Shown here: positions 1-8,340 of the stretch, in pieces
How positions within the stretch are numbered: position 1 is the first letter of the stretch
Layout: each line of letters opens with the position of its first letter
NCBI GenBank assembly: GCA_937924805.1
Contig: CALDTZ010000054.1
Coordinates: forward strand, 1 to 57,441
Length of the DNA stretch: 57,441 bases
Direction: 5' to 3'
DNA from: an uncultured Saprospiraceae bacterium
GTDB lineage: Bacteria > Bacteroidota > Bacteroidia > Chitinophagales > Saprospiraceae
Notes under the pieces: model-generated
The model's database searches: none
Seen by the model: only the letters and a program-made list of their open reading frames with translations
What the model was told of the DNA's origin: nothing
Translations under genes and position numbers: made by a program

Positions 1-2237
1 GTACCTTGGTCAGCGCTAAACCCTAACCCTCTTCTAGCAAACGCTTCCCATATTATGCATTTGTTATCTCCATTATATAATAATTCATCCGCTTGTAAAA
101 TAGCATCTCTACCATCAATAAAACCCGGTGCACATGGCTGTAATTTCATTCCTTCCATAACTAGGTTTAAAGCGATATTATTACCAGCTGTACCATTATA
201 CAAATCAGGATCATACCCATACTCGTTGATCAAAGCCCAAGAAACATCCCAAATCATGGTGCACCATACTGATCCAACTCCATGAGGTACTGCCGCTGAC
301 TTAATTCCGTCATACGTAAATGGATTGATCGCCATATCTACTGTATATGGATACGCTCTAATACCATTATCACCATCCGCTTCTTCTACTAAATAATTAC
401 CCATACCTCTCGGTGTAGCGTCGGTATCTACCGATTCCATTGTAAGCATAAGAGCCAAATAATCAGACCAACCTTCGCCCATTTGTTCTTCTCCTGATAG
501 ACAAGATGAAGCTGAAGGTCCTCCCGTTAATCGATTTGAAACTCCATGTCCATATTCGTGAATAATAACTCCATTATCAAGATCACTATCCAATGAACTT
601 GGACCAAAAAATTCCATCGATACATTCACGGGTAAGTTTAGTTTTATTTCATCACAATCTGCTTGACTCATCATCACCGAAGGTATATGAATCGTAGTAT
701 CAACACCACCCATAGTAAAAACATCGGTTGCTTGATTATTACATATAACAACGGCTATTGCGCCCGCATTTTGAGCTTCTTTCACTTTTACTACGAATGC
801 ACAAGTACCTCGATCAATAATCGCTATTTTACCATCAATATCTGCAGTATTTGTAATCGCTGTGCATGCTTCATTGGGTTCTGCCAGTTCAAGATCGCCG
901 GTAATATCTTCTAGTGCAGGACCAAAAGAAGCCCCAGCTACATCATAAGCTCCAGCAATCGCTGCGGGTGTATTCACATCAAAACTTGGCGGCGTGGATG
1001 AAATCCCCCATTGATACATTTGCATCCTCGGATTTGATCCATCTGGTGGTGTCGAGAAATTAGCATTATTCGTTCCTGAACCATCGATCGATTCTGCATT
1101 TACATAATCACTATCTGACCCACCATTACCATAATTATTTTCTTGAAAATTACCAGAAGCTTCATCAAATCCATATTGATAAAGGACATCATGAATCACA
1201 TTATTCCAATAAAATAAATTAGTTAGTGCTGCATCCATGTAGCCAGGTGGATTGAAACTATCCAATTCCAAACTAAAATTAAATTCTAAATCTACGCCTC
1301 CATCAGGTGAATGCCCCGGAGCATTATCACTGTCTAAATCATCATAAGCAAAAACATTATTTCCTCTCGTGATTGTATATTCTTCACCCGCAACGCCATC
1401 TGTATCATGCCAACCAAATGGAGATGCATTTACTGCATCATCCCAGGGGGATGTTTCCATTGATCGCGTACCATAGAGTGGACTTTCAACAGGAAGACCA
1501 AATACATTATAGGTATTAGCAAGCATTGATGAAGAAAGCTTTTCGTTTGATTTTTTCTGTTTTAAACAATCACTATGATCATGTTTTGAATGATCCGAAT
1601 GACCATATTGACAAGTAACGGTCCAACTTCCCTGATGGATAATACTAGCATCTTCTGCGCTAATAAAATAATCCCACCAAATATTACTTTTCGTTTCTAA
1701 ATAACTCACTTCCCAGCATAGGGTGAGTTCGTTTTTATTTGTAGGATAGTACACAAGTTTTGCAACCACTTCTTCTGCAGAAATATCCATCTCGTACGTG
1801 GCGCGTTGATCTTTTTGGTTTTCTTTCAATAAAGGAATAAACTGATATTGACTATTTGTGTATTCCAAATGTTCCATCATACTATGGATCGCCTTATCCG
1901 CAGGAATACCTACAGCGGACCGAACATTCATTTTCTGGACATTGTAGGCTTGCTCAATAGAATACAGTTTTTCATTTTCTGCATTAAACACAAAATTTGA
2001 TATTGCATTATGTACATCAATACCCTCATGTTGTTGAATTAAATAGAGATATGTATGCGTTGTCTTTTTATTTACATAAGAATCTTGAACTCTTCCTTCA
2101 AATTGAGGTAAAGCTTCAGCTGTTTTAACATGTTCGATTGCCTTGTCCGTTAAGATCAAATGTTGGGCTTGTAGAATCGTAGAAATACTTAAAACAAGTA
2201 GAAATAAAAACCCTTTTACTGCATACATTTTATCCAT
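1..2237 (-). CDS. M36 fungalysin-type secreted metallopeptidase with PA domain (partial)
   Basis: The reading frame is open from an ATG at 2237 (MDKMYAVKG) to base 1, so the C-terminus lies outside the window. A signal peptide ending around QAQH is followed by a propeptide-like region. The catalytic zinc motif HEYGHG is encoded at 560-543, followed by SNRLTGG and a downstream GEGWSDY, which is the third-ligand region of family M36. Between propeptide and active site is a protease-associated (PA) domain, seen in the stretch around DRGTCAFVVK and AVVICNN. M36 enzymes are secreted zinc endopeptidases; Bacteroidota versions usually end in a T9SS sorting domain, which cannot be checked here. A second in-frame ATG at 2228 is possible. 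Transcribed divergently from the antiporter at 2456. Confidence 0.93.
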   Translation of the reverse strand, partial: MDKMYAVKGFLFLLVLSISTILQAQHLILTDKAIEHVKTAEALPQFEGRVQDSYVNKKTTHTYLYLIQQHEGIDVHNAISNFVFNAENEKLYSIEQAYNVQKMNVRSAVGIPADKAIHSMMEHLEYTNSQYQFIPLLKENQKDQRATYEMDISAEEVVAKLVYYPTNKNELTLCWEVSYLETKSNIWWDYFISAEDASIIHQGSWTVTCQYGHSDHSKHDHSDCLKQKKSNEKLSSSMLANTYNVFGLPVESPLYGTRSMETSPWDDAVNASPFGWHDTDGVAGEEYTITRGNNVFAYDDLDSDNAPGHSPDGGVDLEFNFSLELDSFNPPGYMDAALTNLFYWNNVIHDVLYQYGFDEASGNFQENNYGNGGSDSDYVNAESIDGSGTNNANFSTPPDGSNPRMQMYQWGISSTPPSFDVNTPAAIAGAYDVAGASFGPALEDITGDLELAEPNEACTAITNTADIDGKIAIIDRGTCAFVVKVKEAQNAGAIAVVICNNQATDVFTMGGVDTTIHIPSVMMSQADCDEIKLNLPVNVSMEFFGPSSLDSDLDNGVIIHEYGHGVSNRLTGGPSASSCLSGEEQMGEGWSDYLALMLTMESVDTDATPRGMGNYLVEEADGDNGIRAYPYTVDMAINPFTYDGIKSAAVPHGVGSVWCTMIWDVSWALINEYGYDPDLYNGTAGNNIALNLVMEGMKLQPCAPGFIDGRDAILQADELLYNGDNKCIIWEAFARRGLGFSADQG

Positions 2238-2455
2238 AAAAATATTATTGGGGATTAAATTTTGAATATGTTAAAAATAAGTAAAACAATAAACATTACA
2301 TGCATTACTCCATGTGATATGAAACATTATCTGAAAGTATTCCACTAAAAAAACATTACACTACCTATTCTTTGTTATTTAATACATATAATTTAATTAA
2401 TACGTGGATTTTATATTATTTTGCTCTACCAACATTAATTAAAGTTAAGTATCAA

Positions 2456-4291
2456 ATGGTTGAATTATCTAGTATCATTGTTTTAGGAATATTAGCACAA
2501 TGGATCGCTTGGAGAACGAAAGTTCCCGCTATTTTACCGTTAATTCTTATTGGATTATTAGTGGGTCCCTTTTCAACATTATGGACGGTCGATGGTACAA
2601 AGTGGATACAACCCATGTATGAAGGAGGTAAAGGATTATTTCCAGATCGAAGTTTGTTTTATTTTGTTTCACTATCCATAGGAATCATCTTGTTTGAAGG
2701 TGGATTGACCTTAAATCGTAAAGAAGTGGTAGGTCTTGGTCCCTCCATTGTAAAGCTTATTACGCTCGGAAGTGTCATAACCTTCATCGGATCTGCTTTA
2801 GTTTCTTGGTTGGTATTAGGTCTATCATGGCCAACATCCTTTTTATTTGGTGCGCTCATTATCGTAACGGGACCAACCGTTATTGCGCCGATTCTTAGAA
2901 ATGTCCCCGTAAAAAAAGATATTGCAACCGTACTTAAGTGGGAAGGAATCTTGATCGATCCTATCGGAGCCTTAGCAGCTGTCTTAGTTTTTGAATTTAT
3001 CAGTTCAGGTGCTGCCGAATTTACTACACATGCCCTACTACAATTTGGGAAAATTATGCTTGTAGGGACGAGTATCGGTTTTGTTAGTGCGTATGGTTTG
3101 TATTTCTTATTGAAGAAAAAACTTATTCCTCATTATTTACTTAATGTATTTACGTTAGCCTTAGTCCTTATGGTTTTTGTTGGATCCGATGTAATCGCTC
3201 ACGAATCAGGACTATTAACGGTCGTTATTATGGGGACGGTGTTAGGAAATTTAAATGTTCCTAATTTAAAAGAGATCTTATACTTTAAAGAGTCCTTGAG
3301 TATTCTACTTATATCCATTTTATTTATTCTCCTTTCGGCAAATATGAATCTTTCTGATTTGCAATTATTGCTTGATTGGAAGTATTTAATTCTATTCTTA
3401 CTTGTCATATTAGTGATTCGCCCTTTAGCCGTATTTCTAAGTACAACAAGTTCAAGTTTATCTAGAAACGATAAAATGTTTATTAGTTGGGTAGGACCAC
3501 GAGGAATCGTTGCAGCAGGTATTGCTTCATTGTTTGGAATGAAATTAATTGATGCCGTAAACACAGGCAAAGTTGATCTTCCGATCGAAGAAGCTTCCGT
3601 GATCGCACCCTTGGTTTTTCTTATCGTTTTGGGTACCGTATTATTGAATGCAACAACGGCTAATTTGGTAGCAAAAGGTTTAGGAGTTTTACAAAAAGCA
3701 TCGGATGGTATTCTTATCCTAGGTGGTCATCAAGCAGCAAGATTACTCGGAAAATACCTTAGTGATAATGGACGAAATGTTGTTATCATAGATAATAATG
3801 GCACCAATATCAAAATGGCGCAAGCCCTAGGCATTAAAGCATACCAATATAATATCTATTCGGATGAATTGGCAAATAACTACGAATTAAATGACATTGG
3901 ATACCTTATGGCATTGACGGGTAGTCTTGATGTGAATAAATATGCGTTAGACAAATTTTCGGAAAGTCTAGGTACTAAAGGTTCTTACCGGTTGGTGTCT
4001 TCTGATGAAATGATAGATCCAAACAATAATCCTTCAAGCGGCTTGTTTTCAAATACAGATGATTATATCAATTTTAGCGAAGTTGCCAGAGACTATCCGG
4101 TGATGAATGAATTAGCATTGGAATCGATTGAACATTATAAAACATCCATCGAAAAAATTCATAACGAAACAAGTAGTATTCCAGTATTTATTCATCGGTT
4201 GGATGGGGCTTTTGATATTATTCCTTCGAATGCCGAGGATGTAGAATACACAGAAGGCAGCAAATTAGTGTATTTAGGAAAAAGTTTATAG
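2456..4291 (+). CDS. Cation:proton antiporter (CPA1 type) with C-terminal TrkA-N domain
   Basis: An integral membrane protein of 611 residues with about twelve hydrophobic segments in the first 400 residues, in the Na+/H+ exchanger fold of the CPA family. The opening helix (VELSSIIVLGILAQ) and conserved stretches such as LIDPIGALAAVLVFEF and WVGPRGIVAAGIAS are typical of the family. From about residue 416 there is a cytoplasmic Rossmann-like TrkA-N/RCK module with the dinucleotide loop GGHQAARLLG and the acidic end of beta-2 (VVIIDNN). Such enzymes exchange Na+ or K+ for protons across the inner membrane and are gated by nucleotide binding. The frame extends upstream to 2372, but those residues do not resemble the family; the ATG at 2456 places the first helix correctly. 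Confidence 0.88.
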   Translation: MVELSSIIVLGILAQWIAWRTKVPAILPLILIGLLVGPFSTLWTVDGTKWIQPMYEGGKGLFPDRSLFYFVSLSIGIILFEGGLTLNRKEVVGLGPSIVKLITLGSVITFIGSALVSWLVLGLSWPTSFLFGALIIVTGPTVIAPILRNVPVKKDIATVLKWEGILIDPIGALAAVLVFEFISSGAAEFTTHALLQFGKIMLVGTSIGFVSAYGLYFLLKKKLIPHYLLNVFTLALVLMVFVGSDVIAHESGLLTVVIMGTVLGNLNVPNLKEILYFKESLSILLISILFILLSANMNLSDLQLLLDWKYLILFLLVILVIRPLAVFLSTTSSSLSRNDKMFISWVGPRGIVAAGIASLFGMKLIDAVNTGKVDLPIEEASVIAPLVFLIVLGTVLLNATTANLVAKGLGVLQKASDGILILGGHQAARLLGKYLSDNGRNVVIIDNNGTNIKMAQALGIKAYQYNIYSDELANNYELNDIGYLMALTGSLDVNKYALDKFSESLGTKGSYRLVSSDEMIDPNNNPSSGLFSNTDDYINFSEVARDYPVMNELALESIEHYKTSIEKIHNETSSIPVFIHRLDGAFDIIPSNAEDVEYTEGSKLVYLGKSL

Positions 4292-4402
4292 CTACTGCAG
4301 TCTCAAATAATAAAAAATACACAAAACACCCCTAGATGAAATATGTGTATCTCACTTAAATCCAGGTTAATATATATTCATATTTATTAATTTGAAAATA
4401 AA

Positions 4403-4604
4403 ATAGGGTCTAAACCCTATAAATATCGCAAATTACTAGATTATTAACTTTAAACCTTATATATTTAGATTGTAGTTAACGTACTACACCACTTTAAAGC
4501 TAAATGCATGAAACCATTTTCATCTCGGTTTCTTGTTTAAGAATAAAGTAATGTTAGATATTAGTATTAAGGGTGCATTTATTCAGGTGTGCACCCTTTT
4601 TTTT
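4403..4604 (+). ncRNA. Candidate small RNA or structured 3' UTR
   Basis: A run of stem-forming sequence precedes a strong terminator: ATAGGG/CCCTAT (4403-4408 with 4415-4420), TTAACT/AGTTAA (4444-4449 with 4474-4479), GAAACC/GGTTTC (4510-4515 with 4527-4532), then the terminator hairpin. No Rfam family was recognised. The boundaries are a guess set by the first hairpin and the T-run. It could equally be the tail of the antiporter mRNA. Confidence 0.3.
4571..4604 (+). terminator. Rho-independent terminator
   Basis: Stem GGGTGCA (4571-4577) pairs with TGCACCC (4590-4596), with a 12-base loop, followed directly by eight T residues (4597-4604). The T-run fits plus-strand transcription. Confidence 0.85.
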
Positions 4605-4617
4605 ATGCCCCTACGAA

Positions 4618-4653
4618 AAATCTTCTTTCATTAGCACCATTCAAAGAAGATTT
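4618..4653. repeat. 11-base perfect inverted repeat
   Basis: AAATCTTCTTT (4618-4628) and AAAGAAGATTT (4643-4653) are perfect inverted copies around a 14-base spacer. On the minus strand the second arm is followed by two further T residues, so a weak terminator is possible, but no minus-strand gene lies upstream. It sits about 130 bases before the DUF4956 gene and could be an operator. Confidence 0.45.
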
Positions 4654-4786
4654 ATTAATGTCAAAAGTCTTCTAGTACATTTCCTTTTCAAATGACTCAT
4701 GACTGATAGGTAAAAATAATAGTATATTTAGCCAGTTATTTTGACCACCTCCATTCAGTGAAAATAATTTAAAGTCAAGTTACCTT

Positions 4787-5527
4787 ATGTTCGATTTAGC
4801 ATTATTAGAAAATAATCCGAATACCCCATCATTCTATGCGGTTTTATTAACCGCATTATTTGCATTCTTTCTATCCTCATTGATTACGCTTACTTATGAA
4901 TTCACGACAAAGAGTATTTTTAGAAAGACACATTTTCTACAATCGTTAGCCCTCATTTCGATCGTAGCGGCAACCGTTATTCAAGCGATTGGAGATAGTG
5001 TAGGAAGAGGTTTGGGAATGTTGGGTGCTCTTGCAATCATACGATTCAGAACCGTACTCGATGATCCACGAAATATCGCTTTTATGTTTGCCTCTTTAGC
5101 TGCGGGTATAGCTTGTGGAGTCCTTGGGTTTTCTATTGCGTTAACTGGAACCCTAGTGTTTTGTGGAGCCGCTATTATTCTAAAATTTTCTCCATTAAAT
5201 AATTCTACTGAACTTATTGGCATCTTAAAACTTCAAGTCCCTAAGGATGATAATCAACAGCAATATATTGAAACCAAATTAAAAGTACATTGCCAAAACT
5301 TTGAACTCTCTGAACTTCGGTATTTAAACCCAAAGAAAATTGATGTTGTTACCGATATGGGTGTCAAAATAAAGGAAGAAATTTCTCGTGACAACTTGCA
5401 AGAATTTTCCTACCTAATTCGTTTAAAATCAAAGACGACAGTTACCAGCTTGACTGGTGATCTTCAACAATTAGAGGGTATTGAAGATTTGAAACTAAAA
5501 TTTGAAAAACAATCCACTAGGTTATAG
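4787..5527 (+). CDS. DUF4956 family membrane protein
   Basis: A protein of 246 residues with an N-terminal membrane region (hydrophobic segments at about 16-38, 50-68, 95-115 and 117-134) and a soluble C-terminal part of about 110 residues. The conserved block around residues 71-95 (GRGLGMLGALAIIRFRT followed by DDPRNIAFMF) is the hallmark of DUF4956. The family has no proven biochemical function; it is often found near CotH and polyphosphate-polymerase-like (VTC) genes, and CotH genes do occur elsewhere in this window but not adjacent. Here it is the first gene of an operon with a membrane-fusion adaptor and a TolC-like protein, so a role at the inner membrane in export or envelope assembly is inferred. 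Confidence 0.85.
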   Translation: MFDLALLENNPNTPSFYAVLLTALFAFFLSSLITLTYEFTTKSIFRKTHFLQSLALISIVAATVIQAIGDSVGRGLGMLGALAIIRFRTVLDDPRNIAFMFASLAAGIACGVLGFSIALTGTLVFCGAAIILKFSPLNNSTELIGILKLQVPKDDNQQQYIETKLKVHCQNFELSELRYLNPKKIDVVTDMGVKIKEEISRDNLQEFSYLIRLKSKTTVTSLTGDLQQLEGIEDLKLKFEKQSTRL

Positions 5528-5528
5528 A

Positions 5529-6566
5529 ATGAAGTATTTTAATCTTTTTTATATCAGCATTATTGCGATAGGCATCGGACTCTTTATGGTTGTAAACCCT
5601 AAGGATTCAAGTGAAGTTTCATTCTATGGATTTGCAGAGACCAATGAAACGGAGATCAATTTTAATTATCCCGTCGTCGTAAATCAAATAAAAGTAGCTC
5701 CAGGTCAATTTGTAAAAAAAGGATCACCCCTACTTTTTGTTTCCAGAATGTCTTCCAATGAAAAATTAGTAGATGAAGATTTTAAAATCAAAGAACTTGC
5801 TTCCGAAGAGCAAATTTGGAGAAAAAAGTTAGAAGGAGAAATTCGGATTGAAAAAGCAAACAATGCACTTATCCTAGGAGAAATCACAACAAGTATTAAT
5901 GAAGCGATTGCAGAATTGGCATACCGTAAAGAACTTACCAAAGATCTAAACACACTCGAAGTTGACGATGCTGTCTATGCACCTCTAAATGAAAAAATTG
6001 CAACGTTAAAAAAGGAAAAAGAACTCCTTCTTACGAAGTTGAATGCAAACATAACAAGACTAGAAGAAGAAAAAAAAGGAGGTTCAAATCCTTATAGACA
6101 TCAAATTAATTTACTGAATGCAGAAAAAACATTCAACGAAGAATCAAAAATTCAACCTGTAGATATTTTAGCTCCTACAGATGGTTTAGTAGGTAATGTG
6201 CATTGTAAAGAAGCAGAGCATATACCTTCGTACACAACATTGATTTCTTTTTATGAGCCCAATCCATCGATTATTAAAGGGTATATACATGAGGATTTAA
6301 CAATGCGAGTAAATGTTCAAGATTCATTTATCGTACGATCAATTAAAAATCAAAATATTCTATATCGTGGGGTTGTTATAGGTTTAGGGTCAAGAATTGT
6401 AGAAATTCCAACTCGACTTCGAAAGATTCCAGAAATCCAATCTTATGGTCGTGAAGTATCCATTCAAATACCTATAAAAAATCAATTTCTTCAAAAGGAG
6501 AAAGTAGCATTGGAACTTATCAATGGAAGCAATCAATCTTTAGACAAAACCATTAACAAACAATAA
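5529..6566 (+). CDS. HlyD-like periplasmic adaptor (membrane fusion) protein
   Basis: A protein of 345 residues with one N-terminal membrane anchor (about residues 3-22). A half lipoyl motif (VAPGQFVKKGSPLLFV) is followed by a long charged helical hairpin (roughly residues 65-200, rich in E, K and L), then the second half lipoyl motif (ILAPTDGLVGNV) and a beta-barrel-like C-terminus. This order is that of membrane-fusion proteins linking an inner-membrane pump to TolC. The start at 5529 lies one base after the DUF4956 stop; another in-frame ATG at 5502 would overlap it by 26 bases. No pump gene is nearby, so the inner-membrane partner is presumably the DUF4956 protein (inference). Confidence 0.82.
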   Translation: MKYFNLFYISIIAIGIGLFMVVNPKDSSEVSFYGFAETNETEINFNYPVVVNQIKVAPGQFVKKGSPLLFVSRMSSNEKLVDEDFKIKELASEEQIWRKKLEGEIRIEKANNALILGEITTSINEAIAELAYRKELTKDLNTLEVDDAVYAPLNEKIATLKKEKELLLTKLNANITRLEEEKKGGSNPYRHQINLLNAEKTFNEESKIQPVDILAPTDGLVGNVHCKEAEHIPSYTTLISFYEPNPSIIKGYIHEDLTMRVNVQDSFIVRSIKNQNILYRGVVIGLGSRIVEIPTRLRKIPEIQSYGREVSIQIPIKNQFLQKEKVALELINGSNQSLDKTINKQ

Positions 6567-6569
6567 TCA

Positions 6570-7754
6570 ATGCATTCAATCGGTGTGTATCTATCTTTAT
6601 TGTTTCTGTTTACAGCGTCTATTTTAAGTAGTCAAGAACAAACCAATACGCAATCTTATTTTTCAGATATCCAACAAGAATCTGTTTCCTCCATCTTCGA
6701 ATCGATCAATTTTAAACCAAATTTGGTTGAAAATTATGAGTTTAGAACGGAAAGCAAAGATTCGAGTCTGTCCATTCGAGATTACACCTTTCGAATGAGT
6801 TTTACCAATCGCTCTTCGATTCGTGCTCAGAATCAATATCTAAATCTGCTAAAAAGTACATATATTCCAAAAAATCTGCAAGAAGAAACCATTCAACTCA
6901 GGTATGAATCTTGGATAAAATTAGCCAATCTAGTAAAGTTGAAAGATGCTAAACTTGATCAAATGGCCATTTTAAAAGATATGGAAACCGTCGTTCGAAA
7001 GCAATCTCAATCAGCGAACTTTGATTATCGCGACTTGATGGAAATCGAAAACAAACACCATAGAACGCAATACAATATTGATCAAATAGAGAATAAGATT
7101 TCGGAATGGTCAGATGACCCTTTAGATTTATCTAGCTTTAAAGATTTGGTGACAATTGAAGATATCAACTATTTTACCAGTACGTTGATCCTCGATCAAA
7201 CATTAAAAATCGATCCTGAATATCAATCTAAATCAGACCTCATTGATTCAGAAATAGCGATTGAAAAAGCGGAATCTAGGCAGGTATTGGATTTTGCCCA
7301 GCTAAAAGTTCGAAGTGATGATGATCTATTTGATAGCAAAGTATACTTTGGGTTGGGCCTTCAAATTCCAAGTTCAAATGGACGTCGATTAAAAATGGCA
7401 GAACTAGAAATTAAAAAGGCGATCCTTGAACAAGAATTTCAAGCAGATGCAGACGAACAGCAGTTTAGAACGAATCAATTAAGTGAAAAAATCCTAGCCG
7501 AAATAAAGGAATTAGAAACGTTTGAAACGTACTATCAAAAAGAAACAGATCGATACAAAGTCTATGCTAAAAAATCAATGCTTGTAGAAGGATTCAATCC
7601 ACTGACGGCATTAAAAGCTAAAGAGTTAGAAATACAGCTTACGATTGAAAAATTAGAAATTGAAAATAATATCTACGAAATCTATCTAGAGTTATTAGAA
7701 GAATCTGGGTATATGTATCTCATACCCTTCCAAAATTATTTGCTAAGAGATTAA
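6570..7754 (+). CDS. TolC-like outer-membrane efflux protein
   Basis: A protein of 394 residues starting three bases after the adaptor gene. A signal peptide (about residues 1-22, ending ILSSQ) is followed by long amphipathic helices rich in E, K, L and I in two similar halves, with a short strand-like segment near FGLGLQIPSSNGRR. That pattern matches the outer membrane efflux protein (OEP/TolC) fold, although the sequence is divergent and shorter than typical TolC (about 430-490). It would form the outer-membrane duct of the DUF4956-adaptor system. The assignment rests on context plus the coiled-coil pattern rather than on a strong motif. Confidence 0.72.
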   Translation: MHSIGVYLSLLFLFTASILSSQEQTNTQSYFSDIQQESVSSIFESINFKPNLVENYEFRTESKDSSLSIRDYTFRMSFTNRSSIRAQNQYLNLLKSTYIPKNLQEETIQLRYESWIKLANLVKLKDAKLDQMAILKDMETVVRKQSQSANFDYRDLMEIENKHHRTQYNIDQIENKISEWSDDPLDLSSFKDLVTIEDINYFTSTLILDQTLKIDPEYQSKSDLIDSEIAIEKAESRQVLDFAQLKVRSDDDLFDSKVYFGLGLQIPSSNGRRLKMAELEIKKAILEQEFQADADEQQFRTNQLSEKILAEIKELETFETYYQKETDRYKVYAKKSMLVEGFNPLTALKAKELEIQLTIEKLEIENNIYEIYLELLEESGYMYLIPFQNYLLRD

Positions 7755-7781
7755 AAAAGGAGTACCTCATCGGCACTCCTT
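7752..7781 (-). terminator. Terminator of the DUF1761 gene
   Basis: AAGGAGT (7757-7763) pairs with ACTCCTT (7775-7781). Read on the minus strand the stem is followed by a T-run (7758-7752). On the plus strand there is no T-run, so it terminates the minus-strand gene ending at 7813; any role for the TolC operon would be weaker. Confidence 0.65.
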
Positions 7782-7812
7782 CAATAAAAACTACGTTTTT
7801 TATATTTCTTTT

Positions 7813-8247
7813 TTATACCCAAGCATCTACGATGCCACCCATTAAGGCCATGGTAATAAACCAATATCCAAAGTGAACAAAGGTATTAGACCACGTTCTT
7901 CGTTCATACATCCCATTCATTGTCAAAATTGGAAGAACTGTGAAGACTGATAATATAGCACCATGAAGCATCCCATGAACAAATGTATTATTCGCAATCA
8001 TTTCTCCTGATGGTTTTCCCTCATGCATTCCTAAAATCGTAACGGCTAGAAACATTGATAAAATAAGTGACATGATAAGACTTACAATCATGACGACAGG
8101 CATATTCATACCTTCTGTAAGTTGGTCCGATGTTTTTCCAGTCGATCGAATCCATACTCCACCTGCTAATTTTGGATTGTAATAGATCATTCCCGTTACA
8201 GTTGGCACCAATGCTGCAACCAAAATTGCAATGTAATTTAATTCCAT
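7813..8247 (-). CDS. DUF1761 family membrane protein
   Basis: A protein of 144 residues with four predicted membrane helices (about 4-22, 50-72, 88-108, 122-142). The N-terminal pattern with GMIYYNPKLAGGVW followed by a short loop is the DUF1761 signature, and length and topology fit. The function of the family is not known. It stands alone between convergent and co-directional neighbours and has its own terminator at 7752-7781. Confidence 0.8.
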   Translation of the reverse strand: MELNYIAILVAALVPTVTGMIYYNPKLAGGVWIRSTGKTSDQLTEGMNMPVVMIVSLIMSLILSMFLAVTILGMHEGKPSGEMIANNTFVHGMLHGAILSVFTVLPILTMNGMYERRTWSNTFVHFGYWFITMALMGGIVDAWV

Positions 8248-8340
8248 GATATTATTGTTTTGATTATTTAATAGCTATAAATTAAGAAAAAAAGTCCGAT
8301 TAGAAAAAAAACTACTCATTTTTACGTACTTCAAGAAGTA

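Larger units (their letters stand above)
4292..4786. other. 495-base intergenic region with hairpins and a terminator
   Basis: No convincing protein-coding frame is seen on either strand. The region holds a perfect palindrome (4403-4420), a hairpin with arms GAAACC 4510-4515 and GGTTTC 4527-4532, a strong rho-independent terminator (4571-4604), an 11-base perfect inverted repeat (4618-4653), and a near-consensus -7 box TATATTTA at about 4723-4730 that may serve the DUF4956 operon starting at 4787. The terminator lies 280 bases after the antiporter stop, so it ends either a long 3' UTR or a separate small RNA. Confidence 0.6.

Noticed and set aside
55..285. Short plus-strand frames near the left edge (55-285 and 663-914)
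   Set aside because: They are antisense to the M36 peptidase gene, whose motifs on the minus strand are clear.
3199..3570. 123-residue minus-strand frame inside the antiporter gene
   Set aside because: It lies wholly antisense to a well-supported membrane protein and has no family-like motif or start signal.
5502..5528. Earlier ATG for the adaptor gene
   Set aside because: It would overlap the DUF4956 gene by 26 bases and place nine polar residues before a normal anchor; the ATG at 5529 is better.
7757..7781. Hairpin after the TolC gene as terminator for that operon
   Set aside because: The T-run follows the stem only on the minus strand, so it fits the DUF1761 gene better.
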